Source: Streptomyces sp. MMG1121
GTDB lineage: Bacteria > Actinomycetota > Actinomycetes > Streptomycetales > Streptomycetaceae
Direction of reading: 5' to 3'
DNA length: 64,000 nucleotides
NCBI RefSeq assembly: GCF_001280015.1
Contig: NZ_LGDV01000107.1
Span: 62,001 to 126,000, forward strand
Shown here piece by piece: positions 25,497 to 33,998 of this stretch. The stretch's first letter is position 1; every line of letters begins with the position of its first letter. The position numbers and the translations under genes are program-made. Under the pieces are notes generated by a model. It was given only the letters and a program-made list of their open reading frames with translations, ran no database searches and was not told where the DNA came from.

Positions 25497-27287
25497 TCAG
25501 GTGGTCGCATGCACGGCGCGCAGCGCGCTTTGATGGCTGAGCCATCCGACCGGCTCGCCCCGCTTGGCGTCGAGGACGGGTACACCGGTACCGGCGGCGG
25601 ACAGCAAGGCGTGCAGTGCCTGGCTGAGGGGCTGTTCCGGTGTGACGGGTGCGGGTGGCGCGGCGAGCTGGGCGATCGTCCGGGGCGCGGCGTCCGGCTG
25701 CTCCGCGAGGGCCTCGGCCACGGCCTGCGCGGTGACGACGCCGACGTACTCCCCGGAGTCGGCGACGACCGGGAGCGCGCCATGGCCGGACAGGCTCAGC
25801 AGGTCGGCGGCGTCCGCCAGGGTGCTGGTGGCGGGCAGGGGGGCGGGCAGCGGTTCCATGACGGCGCCGACCTGCTGGGCGCCGATGACCGCTCCGGGTG
25901 CGGGGCCTTCGAGGTCGATGCCGCGGCGGCGGAGCTTGAGGGTGTAGATCGTGTCGCGGGAGAGCAGGCGGCTTATGGCGGTGGCCAGCACGATGGCCAG
26001 CATCAGGGGCAGGATGATCGAGTACTCGCCGGTCAGCTCGAAGAGGATGACCACGGCGGTGATCGGTGCCCGGGCCGCACCGGCGAAGGTGGCGCCCATG
26101 CCGATCAGGGCGTACGCGCCCACCGCACCGGCGGTGCCGGGTATCAGGTGGTGGACGCCGATGCCGTACGCCGAGCCGAGCATCGCGCCGATGAACAGGC
26201 TGGGTGCGAAGACGCCGCCCGAGCCGCCGATGCCGATGGTGAGGCTGGTGGCCAGCATCTTGCCGGCCAGCAGCAGAAGCAGGAAGCCGACCGCGTAACC
26301 GCCCTCGGTGGCCTTCTCCAGCACGGGGTAGCCGACGCCGTACATCTGCGGCAGTGCCAGCAGTACCAGCCCGAGAGCCAGCCCGCCGACCGCGGGGCGC
26401 AGCCACTCCGGGCCGCGCCAGAGCCAGTCGCAGGCGTCCTCGATCAGGTAGAGGAAGCGGGCGAAGCCCATGCCGACCACGGCCGCGGCGACGCCGAGCA
26501 GGGCGAACAGGCCGTACTGGGCGAGGTGGTCGACGTGGAAGGCGGGCAGGGTCAGGAAGGCGACGTCGCCGAAGGAGGCGCGTCCGATGATGCTCGCGGT
26601 GACGCTGGCCAGCACCGTTGCCCCGAAGGCTTCCGCGCTGAAGGTGCCCAGGATCAGCTCCATGGCGAAGAAGACACCGGCCAGGGGTGCGTTGAAGGTG
26701 GCCGCGATGCCGCCCGCCGCGCCGCAGGCGACCAGGAGCTTCGTACGGTTCTCGGTCGCCCTGGTCACGCGGCCGAGGGTGGAGCCGAGTGCCGAGCCGA
26801 TCTGCACGATGGGGCCCTCGCGGCCGACCGAGCCGCCGGAGCCGATGGTCAGGGCGGAGGCGAGCGTCTTGACGACGGCGACCCTGGGGCTGATCCGCCC
26901 GCCGCGCTGGGCGACGGCCAGCATGACCTCGGGCACGCCGTGCCCACGGGCCTCCTTGGCGAACCGGTTGACGAGGGGGCCGTACAGCAGGCCGCCGATC
27001 ACCGGCGCGAGCAGTACGAAATACGGGCCCAGCCACGGCACGTGCGGATTGCCCGCGCCGGGGGAGGCCGAGTAGTCGGTGTGTCCGGACAGCAGACGGG
27101 TGAAGGTCTTGATGCACCAGCGGAAGACGACCGAACCGACGCCTGCTCCGGCGCCGACCACCACGGCCAGTGCCATCACGTCCCAGGGGGCGTTCCGCAG
27201 GCCCGCGATCGCCGGCGCCGGCGTAAGGCTTCCTGCCGTCGTGTCGGCTCCTGGTGTCCTGTCCGTCACTGCCCGTATGCCACTCAT
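25497..27287 (-). CDS. ClC-family chloride channel/transporter with CBS domains
   Basis: 596 residues. The ClC core shows the selectivity-filter motifs GSGGSVGREGP (helix F region) and GGSGGVFAPSLFIGA (helix N region), plus GAAGGIAATFNAPLAGVFFAME. The residue after GREGP that acts as external glutamate gate is present (the E of GREGP). A pair of CBS modules fills the last 120 residues (QVGAVMEPLPAPLPATSTL; LLSAAGTGVPVLD), usual for nucleotide-regulated members. Conducts chloride or exchanges it for protons across the cytoplasmic membrane. A MarR-type box lies 20-32 nt upstream of the ATG, where it would block transcription. Confidence 0.95.
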   Translation of the reverse strand: MSGIRAVTDRTPGADTTAGSLTPAPAIAGLRNAPWDVMALAVVVGAGAGVGSVVFRWCIKTFTRLLSGHTDYSASPGAGNPHVPWLGPYFVLLAPVIGGLLYGPLVNRFAKEARGHGVPEVMLAVAQRGGRISPRVAVVKTLASALTIGSGGSVGREGPIVQIGSALGSTLGRVTRATENRTKLLVACGAAGGIAATFNAPLAGVFFAMELILGTFSAEAFGATVLASVTASIIGRASFGDVAFLTLPAFHVDHLAQYGLFALLGVAAAVVGMGFARFLYLIEDACDWLWRGPEWLRPAVGGLALGLVLLALPQMYGVGYPVLEKATEGGYAVGFLLLLLAGKMLATSLTIGIGGSGGVFAPSLFIGAMLGSAYGIGVHHLIPGTAGAVGAYALIGMGATFAGAARAPITAVVILFELTGEYSIILPLMLAIVLATAISRLLSRDTIYTLKLRRRGIDLEGPAPGAVIGAQQVGAVMEPLPAPLPATSTLADAADLLSLSGHGALPVVADSGEYVGVVTAQAVAEALAEQPDAAPRTIAQLAAPPAPVTPEQPLSQALHALLSAAGTGVPVLDAKRGEPVGWLSHQSALRAVHATT

Positions 27288-27306
27288 CGATTCCCCTTCC
27301 TTACTT

Positions 27307-27319
27307 TTGCATTATGCAA
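27307..27319. promoter_or_regulatory. MarR-type box 3, ClC promoter
   Basis: TTGCATTATGCAA within a longer dyad CTTTTGCAT/ATGCAAAAG. It is 20 nt upstream of the ClC start on the minus strand. Confidence 0.68.
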
Positions 27320-27508
27320 AAGATGTCAAGAGTGCGCACCACCGTTCCGCGCCTCGGACCGACCTGCCCCGGTGTCCGCCGGCGCACGCGCGGGTGGCGC
27401 TTTCGTCGACGCATTCCCCGGCTCGGTCAGCAAGCACTGTGTGCTGCCCGGTAGTCGCTCTGCTCCGGTGTCTGTTCGTTGACTGCGGGCCTTCTTGACG
27501 CCCGAGCT

Positions 27509-27521
27509 TTGCATAGTGCAA
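27509..27521. promoter_or_regulatory. MarR-type box 4, FAD monooxygenase promoter
   Basis: TTGCATAGTGCAA, 34 nt upstream of the ATG at 27555. Matches box 3 at 11 of 13 positions, giving both divergent genes the same element. Confidence 0.68.
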
Positions 27522-27554
27522 AAATTAGATGGCGGGGAAAGGTGGTGCACACCG

Positions 27555-28760
27555 ATGAGGGTCGTCATCTGTGGGGCCGGGATCGCGGGACTCGCGCTGG
27601 CCGGCCGCATGCACAACGTGCTCGGCTGGGACGTCGTCGTCCTGGAGAAGGAGCCGAGGCCCCGCACCGGCGGTTACATGATCGACTTCTTCGGGCCCGG
27701 ATACGACGCGGCCGAGGCCATGGGTGTGCTGCCCTCATTGGAAGAGCTGAGCCATCACGTTTCCGGGGCGGCCCTCGTGGACGAGCGCGGTGAGTGCCGG
27801 GTCGGGCTCCGCTACGACCGCTTCGCGCGCTTCCTGGACGGGCGCCTGCTGAGCATCATGCGGCCCGACCTCGAACTCGCCCTGCGAGAGCGGCTGTCCC
27901 TCGCGGTGCGTCTGCGCTTCGGCGTGGGCCCGGCCCGCATCGACGCCCGCCCGGACGGCGTTCGCGTCACCCTCACCAACGGCGACAGCATCGACGCCGA
28001 CCTGCTCGTCGGCGCCGACGGCATCCACTCCACCGTGCGCGCCCTGGTCTTCGGCGAAGAGGCCCGGTACGTCCGCCACCTCGGCTACGACACCGCCGCG
28101 TTCACCTTCGACGATCCCGAGGTGCACGCGGAAGTGGGCGACCGGTTCTGCCTCACCGACACCATCGGCCGGCAGATGGGTCTGTACGCGCTGCGCGACG
28201 GCACGGTCGCGGTGTTCGCCGTGCACCGCGCCACCGGCCCCCGCCTTCCCGTCGACGTGCGGGCGGCGCTGCGCCATGAGTACGGCGCGCTCGGCTGGCT
28301 CGTGCCTCGCGTCCTGGCGAACTGCCCGCCATCTTCCCGGATTTACTACGACCACGTCGCCCAGACGACCCTTCCTGCCTGGAGCCGCGGCCGGGTCGTC
28401 CTGGTCGGTGACGCCTGCCAGGCGGTCTCCCTCCTCGCCGCACAAGGCGCCTCCCTCGCGATCGGCGCCGCATACGTCCTGGCCGACCAACTCGCCCGCA
28501 CCTCCCGCGTTGAGGACGCACTGCACGGCTACGAACGGCTCTGGCGACCCGTCATCACGCACAAGCAGCGCGCGGCCCGGCGAGTGGCCCGCTGGTTCGT
28601 GCCCGAATCACCACGACACCTGCGGGTCCGCCGCGCCGCCCTGCGGCTTTCCAACCTGCCCGGTGCGCAACGCCTCGCAGGCATCTCACTCACGGGGAGG
28701 CAGGGGCCGCCCCTGCGACGACTCGCCTCGATTCCGTCGTGGGTGAGCGAGAACCTGTAG
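27555..28760 (+). CDS. FAD-dependent monooxygenase (TetX/PHBH-like)
   Basis: Flavoprotein hydroxylase of 401 residues. Start set at the ATG giving MRVVICGAGIAGLALAG, since the dinucleotide fold must open the protein; AAGGTGG precedes it. The DG motif (LVGADGIHSTVR) and the GD motif (VVLVGDACQAVSLLAAQG) mark group A flavin monooxygenases, the group that includes tetracycline-inactivating TetX and aromatic hydroxylases. Divergent from the ClC gene with a shared MarR-type box on each side, suggesting induction by a toxic small molecule. Confidence 0.92.
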   Translation: MRVVICGAGIAGLALAGRMHNVLGWDVVVLEKEPRPRTGGYMIDFFGPGYDAAEAMGVLPSLEELSHHVSGAALVDERGECRVGLRYDRFARFLDGRLLSIMRPDLELALRERLSLAVRLRFGVGPARIDARPDGVRVTLTNGDSIDADLLVGADGIHSTVRALVFGEEARYVRHLGYDTAAFTFDDPEVHAEVGDRFCLTDTIGRQMGLYALRDGTVAVFAVHRATGPRLPVDVRAALRHEYGALGWLVPRVLANCPPSSRIYYDHVAQTTLPAWSRGRVVLVGDACQAVSLLAAQGASLAIGAAYVLADQLARTSRVEDALHGYERLWRPVITHKQRAARRVARWFVPESPRHLRVRRAALRLSNLPGAQRLAGISLTGRQGPPLRRLASIPSWVSENL

Positions 28761-28782
28761 GGCGGGTGGGAAGGAGGCCACT

Positions 28783-29006
28783 GTGCCCGAGCCTTATCCG
28801 GAAGAGTTCGCGAGGATGCCGTGCGAGTCGCGAGGAACCGCGGCCCGGGCGTGACGGTCGAGCAGGTGGCCGCCGACTTCACAATGCACGCGGTGACGCT
28901 GTGGAAATGGATGCGTCGCGCGGACATCGACGACGGCGTGAAACCCGGACCGGCCACGCCGGAGAACGCGGAACTACGGGTCACGGTCGCTGACAGATCC
29001 ACGTGA
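28783..29006 (+). pseudogene. IS3-type transposase OrfA, frameshifted remnant
   Basis: GTG start behind AAGGAGG encodes VPEPYPEEF, then the reading shifts by one base to EDAVRVARNRGPGVTVEQVA and TMHAVTLWKWMRRADIDDG, the helix-turn-helix of IS3-family OrfA. Restoring one C near 28813 would rejoin the frames (EEFRED). No OrfB and no terminal repeats follow, so only the 5' end of the element survives. Confidence 0.8.
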
Positions 29007-29257
29007 CGGGCCGACCCGCCCGCCAGGAGAGCTCGCCCATGTGGGGCGTGTGGTGACGCGGGAGCGGGCGTGCGATCGGCTCAGATCGACGTCCACCGGG
29101 TTTCCCCTCGGGGCCATGTCCCTGTCGCGTCTCCCGTCGGCCGGATTCCCGTGCCATTCCTGTGGGTGAGATCCACATCGGCTCGAAGAAGGGGTCGAGG
29201 CTACGCAGGGCGGCGGGTGCGCAGGGACACACCGTCTCGGCCACTTGTCTGATTGAC

Positions 29258-29400
29258 GGACCATCTCAAGGGTCCGTACGCTCCGTTTGTAATGACGGCC
29301 TAAGGAAGCTGGTGAGATTCCAGCACGGTCGCGCCACTGTGAACAGCCCCACTCAAGGGTGGGGCTGGAGTCAGACACTGGGCCGTCGCGACGCTCCACT
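29258..29400 (+). promoter_or_regulatory. Cobalamin riboswitch upstream of cbtB
   Basis: Compact B12-aptamer: GCTGGTGAGATTCCAGC at 29308-29324, the GCCACTG box, a P-type hairpin AGCCCCAC/GTGGGGCT (29345-29352 with 29359-29366), and GTCAGACACTGG; the outer stem GACGGCC (29294-29300) pairs with GGCCGTC (29381-29387). It ends about 40 nt before the cbtB start. Expected to bind cobalamin and switch off CbtAB, a predicted cobalt importer. Confidence 0.93.
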
Positions 29401-29441
29401 GTACTGAGGGACGCACGATCCCCTGAAGGAGGCTCACACCC

Positions 29442-29657
29442 ATGAGCAGCATGTCCGCACCCGCCGCGCTTCCCACCCCGGTCGTCCTGCCGGCCACGAA
29501 GGCTGTGATCTGGCTCGTCGGGACCGCGCTGATCGCGCTGGCCGTCTACTACTTCATCGGTGTCGACCAGGGCGCCTACTCCGTCTTCGGCAAGGACATG
29601 CACGTCCACGAGTTCGTGCACGACGCCCGCCACTTCCTCGGCTTCCCCTGCCACTGA
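29442..29657 (+). CDS. cbtB: CbtB, small subunit of predicted cobalt transporter
   Basis: 71 residues with one transmembrane helix (AVIWLVGTALIALAVYYFIG) and the diagnostic His-rich C-terminus DMHVHEFVHDARHFLGFPCH, thought to bind cobalt. ATG has AAGGAGG 12 nt upstream. Lies under a cobalamin riboswitch and is followed after 31 nt by cbtA, the usual pairing. Confidence 0.95.
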   Translation: MSSMSAPAALPTPVVLPATKAVIWLVGTALIALAVYYFIGVDQGAYSVFGKDMHVHEFVHDARHFLGFPCH

Positions 29658-29688
29658 CGAGAGCAAGCACGGACTCGGACATCTGAAC

Positions 29689-30561
29689 ATGGAAAAGAGA
29701 CTCATACTGCGCGGCGTCATCGCCGGCGCAGTCGCCGGTCTGCTCGCCTTCGTCTTCGCCCGGATCTTCGCCGAGCCCCAGATCAACAAGGCCATCAACT
29801 ACGAGAGCGGCCGCGACGCCGCGCAGGAGGCTCTGGACAAGGCCGCCGGAATCCCGGTGGGGGCTCCGGATCCGGACATCTTCAGCCGGACCATCCAGGC
29901 CAACGTCGGCATCGGCGTCGGCATGGTGTTCTTCGGCATCGCCATGGGCGCCCTGTTCGCCGTCGCCTACGCCGTCTGCCTCGGCCGGGTCGGCAACCTG
30001 CGCCCGCGCAACCTGGCGATGCTGGTGGCTCTGGGCGGCTTCCTCGGCATGTACCTGGTGCCGTTCCTGAAGTACCCGGCCAACCCCCCGGCGATCGGCC
30101 ACCCGGACACGATCAAGGACCGCGGCAACCTGTACTTGGCCATGGTCCTGTGCTCAGTCGTGTTCCTGATCGGCGCCGTCTGGCTCGGCAAGCGTCTCCA
30201 GCCGCGCTTCGGCAACTGGAACGCCACGCTGCTCGCCGGTGCCGCGTACGTGGTCGCCATCGGGATCGTGATGCTCCTGCTGCCGCAGCTCGGCGAGCTC
30301 TCCGCCAACGTGCACGAGTACGGCCACCAGGCCACGGAGACGCCCCTGCCCCTGAAGAACTCCAAGGGTGCGATCGTCTATCCGGGGTTCCCGGCGGACG
30401 TGCTGTTCTCCTTCCGCTTCTACTCCGTAGCCGCTCAGGCGCTGCTGTGGGCGAGCCTGGGCCTCGTCTTCGCGCCCATGGCCGAGCGGCTGCTCGATCC
30501 GGCGATCAGGGCATCGGCCAAGCCGGCGCCGAAGCAGCCGGAGCCTGTCGGCGCGGCATGA
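29689..30561 (+). CDS. cbtA: CbtA, membrane subunit of predicted cobalt transporter
   Basis: 290 residues, about five or six transmembrane helices, beginning MEKRLILRGVIAGAVAGLLA as in the family. Histidines in VHEYGHQATETPLP fit metal handling. Start chosen at the ATG of MEKR; the frame is open earlier but overlaps cbtB. Functions with CbtB to supply cobalt for B12, regulated by the upstream riboswitch. Confidence 0.95.
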   Translation: MEKRLILRGVIAGAVAGLLAFVFARIFAEPQINKAINYESGRDAAQEALDKAAGIPVGAPDPDIFSRTIQANVGIGVGMVFFGIAMGALFAVAYAVCLGRVGNLRPRNLAMLVALGGFLGMYLVPFLKYPANPPAIGHPDTIKDRGNLYLAMVLCSVVFLIGAVWLGKRLQPRFGNWNATLLAGAAYVVAIGIVMLLLPQLGELSANVHEYGHQATETPLPLKNSKGAIVYPGFPADVLFSFRFYSVAAQALLWASLGLVFAPMAERLLDPAIRASAKPAPKQPEPVGAA

Positions 30562-30584
30562 CGTGCTCGCCAGCATGAGGCACC

Positions 30585-30620
30585 AGAGGGCCACGCCACT
30601 CCAACGAGGCGTGGCCCTCT
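30585..30620 (+). terminator. Terminator between convergent cbtA and histidine-phosphatase-like genes
   Basis: 13-bp perfect stem AGAGGGCCACGCC (30585-30597) and complement (30608-30620), 10-nt loop. Likely serves both directions. Confidence 0.85.
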
Positions 30621-30652
30621 AGCCGTTCTCGAGGTGCCCGTCGCCTCCTGCC

Positions 30653-31249
30653 CTACGGCGCCACGGTGTCTTGCTGCGCCGAGGCGACGAGGGGCCTGCC
30701 GAGCCGTAGGTTCCAGCGGCCGGCTCGTCCGCTGAGTTCCGTCGCCGTCAACGGCGCCACGTCGAGCCTCCAGAAGACAGCCTCCGGCAAACCCAGTACA
30801 CGCGTCACCGCGGCCCGGACCACCTCGGGCTCGACCACGGCGATCGTACGGCCGTCCGTGTGCTGCACGGACTCCAGCCAGCGCCCGACCCGCTCGCACA
30901 CGCCCCGCACCGACTCGCCGCCGTGTGCCGCCCAGCCCGGATCGGTGAGCCAGTGCCCCACCGCCTCCGGCTCGGCCGCTCCCACCTCGTCGAGGGTGCG
31001 TCCCCGCCAGCGGCCCACGTCCAGGCCGCCCAACTCCGCTGTCTCCACGCCGTCGAAGCCGAGCGCGGCCGCCGTTTCCCGGCAGCGCACACTCGGGGAC
31101 ACGACCACGCGCGCGGGCGCGAGCAGCGATCCGGCGGCCTCACGCGCGCGGGCCGCGCCGCCGTCGTCGACCGAGTCGCCGTCGTAGAAGCGGGCCTGCC
31201 GCAGCGACGGACTCGTGGCGGGCGAGACGAAGGTGACACGGCTGGTCAC
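30653..31249 (-). CDS. Histidine-phosphatase-fold protein lacking the catalytic histidines
   Basis: 198 residues with the phosphoglycerate-mutase-like layout: first strand VTFVSPATSPSLRQARF, then VVVSPSVRCRETAAAL, LDVGRWRGRTLDEV, HGGES, and IAVVEPEVVRAAV. Active members have RHG in the first strand and SHG in the last-but-one; here these read SPA and EPE, so both catalytic His residues are absent. The Arg in SPSVRCRETA and the HGGES loop remain. It converges on cbtA, hinting at a cobalamin-linked binding or regulatory role; relatives with intact sites act as alpha-ribazole phosphatases. Follows the ScfR gene after 22 nt. Confidence 0.82.
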   Translation of the reverse strand: MTSRVTFVSPATSPSLRQARFYDGDSVDDGGAARAREAAGSLLAPARVVVSPSVRCRETAAALGFDGVETAELGGLDVGRWRGRTLDEVGAAEPEAVGHWLTDPGWAAHGGESVRGVCERVGRWLESVQHTDGRTIAVVEPEVVRAAVTRVLGLPEAVFWRLDVAPLTATELSGRAGRWNLRLGRPLVASAQQDTVAP

Positions 31250-31271
31250 GTGGCTGCTCCTGTGGTCGGTG

Positions 31272-32732
31272 TCATGGGGTGCGGCTCTCCACGGCGTACG
31301 GCACGTACGTGCGCCGGTCCGGGTCGATGGCGAGGCGTCCGCCGGCCGGCGGCCTGGCCCGCTGGGCGCAGTCGCGGCGTTCGCAGATCCGGCAGCCCAG
31401 GCCGATGGGGGTGGCGGCGCGGGAATCGTCCAGGGCGATGCCCTCGGTGTAGACGAGCCGGTGGGCGTGCCGCAGCTCGCAGCCGAGGGCGACGGCGAAC
31501 TCGGCGCGCGGGGCGTGGTGTCCGAACCCGCCGCGGGTGATGGTCCGCGCGACCCAGAAGTACCTTTTCCCGTCCGGCATTTCCGCGACCTGTGTCCGTA
31601 TCCGGCCCGGTGCGGAGAACGCCTCGTACACCGTCCACAGCGGGCAGGTGCCGCCCATGCGGGAGAAGTGGAAGTCGGTGGCCGACTGGCGCTTGGAGAT
31701 GTTGCCGGCCCGGTCGACGCGCAGGAAGGAGAACGGCACGCCCCGGCTTCCCCTGCGCTGCAGCGTGCTCAGGCGGTGGCAGACCGTCTCGAAGCCGACG
31801 CCGAAGCGGGCCGAGAGCAGCTCGACGTCGTACCGGACGTCCTCGGCCGTCGCGTGGAAGGCCGCGTACGGCATGAGCACCGCGCCCGCGAAGTAGTTGG
31901 CCAGGCCGATGCGGGCGAGGGCCCGGGACTCCGGCGAAGTCAGCTCGGTGGAGCGCTCGGCCAGGTCTGTGAGCAGCGGTCCGTACTCCAAGAGAGCGAC
32001 CTGAGTGGCGAGTTGGAAGGCGCGCTGGCCGTCGCTGAGCCAGGGGGAGAGGAACAGCACTCCCGCGTCCGGGTCGTACCGCCGGGCGTCGGCGGAGCGG
32101 CCCGCGGCTGCTCGCACCACTCGGACACCGTGCTGCTCGACGAGCCGTGCGGTGAGCGGGTCGGCGGCCCGGCCCGGCCGCAGCTCCAGGGCTGCCGCGA
32201 GCCGTTCGGCCTCGGTGTCCAGCGGCTCGAAGTGGTTGTGGTGGGCGTAGAAGAAGTCCCGGACCTCGTCGTGCGGCTCGCCCGCAGGGAGCCGGGTCAC
32301 TCCCCCGGAGGGTGCACCCCCAGCGCCCGGGGCGGCCAGGGCGGCGGCCTGTTCGGCGGTGTCGCGGTAGCGGCGGTGCAGGGCGACCAGGGCACGCGCG
32401 ATTTCGGGGTGGTCGCGGGCTGCCGCGGAGATCTCCTCATCCGCCGGAAGCGGCACCCCGCAGGCTTCGTCCGCGAGCGCCGCCCGCAGATCGGTGGCGA
32501 TGCGGTCCTCCCCGGCCTCCGAGAAGAACTCGGTGTCGACACCGAAGACCTCGGCGATCCGCAGCAGCACGGATGCCGTCAGCGGGCGCTGGCTCTGTTC
32601 GATCTGGTTGGCGTAGCTGGTGGAGATGCCGAGGGCGCGGGCCATGTCGACCTGGTTCATGCCGTGCTCGCGGCGCAGGCGGCGCAGCTTGGCATGGGCG
32701 TAGATCTTCCCTTCCGCCGGTCGCCGAGCCAC
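31272..32732 (-). CDS. ScfR/PrpR-type short-chain fatty-acyl-responsive regulator
   Basis: 486 residues. N-terminal XRE helix-turn-helix (LRRLRREHGMNQVDMARALGI; TSYANQIEQSQRPL), a central ImmA/IrrE-like domain (QRAFQLATQVALLEYG) and a C-terminal ScfR domain rich in conserved cysteines (MGGTCPLW; IGLGCRICERRDCAQ). Relatives RamB and PrpR govern acetate and propionate metabolism, and PrpR is reported to sense acyl-CoA and carry an iron-sulphur cluster. The divergent neighbour is a wrecked prpD/prpC operon, its expected target. Promoter carries three CTGCGAATC-type elements. Confidence 0.93.
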   Translation of the reverse strand: MARRPAEGKIYAHAKLRRLRREHGMNQVDMARALGISTSYANQIEQSQRPLTASVLLRIAEVFGVDTEFFSEAGEDRIATDLRAALADEACGVPLPADEEISAAARDHPEIARALVALHRRYRDTAEQAAALAAPGAGGAPSGGVTRLPAGEPHDEVRDFFYAHHNHFEPLDTEAERLAAALELRPGRAADPLTARLVEQHGVRVVRAAAGRSADARRYDPDAGVLFLSPWLSDGQRAFQLATQVALLEYGPLLTDLAERSTELTSPESRALARIGLANYFAGAVLMPYAAFHATAEDVRYDVELLSARFGVGFETVCHRLSTLQRRGSRGVPFSFLRVDRAGNISKRQSATDFHFSRMGGTCPLWTVYEAFSAPGRIRTQVAEMPDGKRYFWVARTITRGGFGHHAPRAEFAVALGCELRHAHRLVYTEGIALDDSRAATPIGLGCRICERRDCAQRARPPAGGRLAIDPDRRTYVPYAVESRTP

Positions 32733-32760
32733 ACGCGTACCTCCTCGCCCCCGGGCTCAC

Positions 32761-32807
32761 CTGCGAATCTAGCATCCGCAGGATTCGCAGCTTTCGCAGA
32801 TTCGCAG
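32761..32807. promoter_or_regulatory. ScfR operator cluster, prp side
   Basis: CTGCGAATC at 32761-32769 and its complement GATTCGCAG at 32782-32790 and 32799-32807, with a further TTTCGCAG at 32792. Located 29-75 nt before the ScfR start and upstream of the prpD remnant. The same 9-mer occurs before the second ScfR gene at 40972. Confidence 0.65.
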
Positions 32808-32922
32808 CTCCGCGATGTACACATTCCGCACCTTGGAACGGTGGCCCGACCGACCGTCGCCGGGAAGGCTCAGCACGTCAGCCCTCAGGCAGTGCCGTCC
32901 GACCGACATCGCGAGGAGTCCC

Positions 32923-33206
32923 GTGATCGAGCACCACGTCCGTGTCCACCCCAGCACCGACCGTCTGCCCCACGAGGAGCAGCTCGCCTGGAAGCTCGCG
33001 GCCGTGGCCACGCGCACCGAAGAACTGCATGCCGACAGCACGGCCATGGCCGTCAACCGGGTGATCGACAACGCCTCGGTCGCCGTCGCCTCGCTGCTGC
33101 GCCGCCCGGTCGCCGTCGCCCGCGCCCAGGCCACCGCCCACCGCACGGCCACGCCCGGCGCCTGCGTCTTCGGCACCCCCATCATGGTCTCGCCGGAATG
33201 GGCGGC
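32923..33206 (+). pseudogene. prpD: prpD (2-methylcitrate dehydratase, MmgE/PrpD family), N-terminal fragment
   Basis: GTG start with GAGGAG upstream. The first 95 codons are typical of Prp[41 protein letters not shown], ending at SPEWAAWA. The remaining roughly 80 percent of the gene is gone; the sequence passes within GCCTGGGCCTCG directly into the middle of prpC in another frame. No functional dehydratase can result. Confidence 0.88.
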
Positions 33207-33998
33207 CTGGGCCTCGCCCCGATCCCGCCGAACCCCGAACTCGGTTACGCCGAGAACTTCTTCCACATGTGCTTCGGCAGCGTTCCGGCCCCGGACGTGG
33301 TCCGCTGCTTCGAGATCTCCCTCGCGCTGTACGCCGAACACAGCTTCAACGCCTCGACGTTCACCGCCCGCGTGGTCACCTCCACCCTCTCCGACCTCTA
33401 CAGCGCGGTCACCGCCGCGATCGGCGCGCTCAAGGGGCCGCTGCACGGTGGCGCCAACGAAGCGGTGATGCACATGCTGGAGGAGATCGGCGATCCGGCA
33501 CGCGCGGAGGAGTGGCTGGACGCGGCACTGGTCGCCAAGCGGAAGATCATGGGTTTTGGCCACCGTGTCTACAAGCACGGCGACTCCCGGGTGCCGATCA
33601 TGCAGGACGCGCTGGACCGGCTGGTCGCCCGCGCCGCCGACCCCGAGGTCACCCGCCTCGCCACTCTCCACGCGGCCCTGCGGCACGCGATGCTCTCCCG
33701 CAGGAGCATCCACCCCCACCTGGACTACCCGGCCGGGCTCGCCTACCACTTGATGGGCTTCGACACCTCTACCTTCACACCGATCTTCGTGATGAGCCGT
33801 ATCACCGGCTGGACCGCCCACATCACCGAACAGCTCGCCCACAACGCGCTGATCCGCCCTCTCGCCTCCTACGCGGGACCGGACCAGCGGGCGGTGCCGG
33901 TGGCCGGGGAAGGACGGCCGGCGGTGCGTCCTTCCCCGGCGGACTGGGCCTGGGTCAGGACGAGGAGAGTTCCTCGCGGACCGTACGGGCGGCGGTGA
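33207..33998 (+). pseudogene. prpC: prpC (2-methylcitrate/citrate synthase), C-terminal fragment
   Basis: From [18 protein letters not shown] to the C-terminus of a citrate-synthase-family enzyme. The catalytic His residues ([17 protein letters not shown]) and Asp region (FDTSTFTP) survive, but the N-terminal third and the start are deleted, and the frame differs by one from the upstream prpD fragment. The usual stop after QRAVP is also missing: the frame runs through the terminator and ends 44 nt inside metE on the other strand. Confidence 0.9.
33904..33939. terminator. Bidirectional hairpin between prpC remnant and metE
   Basis: 13-bp perfect stem CCGGGGAAGGACG (33904-33916) with complement at 33927-33939 and a 10-nt loop. 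It lies between the convergent genes. Confidence 0.85.

Noticed and set aside
28981..29244. Minus-strand 87-codon frame between the IS3 remnant and the riboswitch.
   Set aside because: No ribosome site and no recognisable features; overlaps the transposase remnant.
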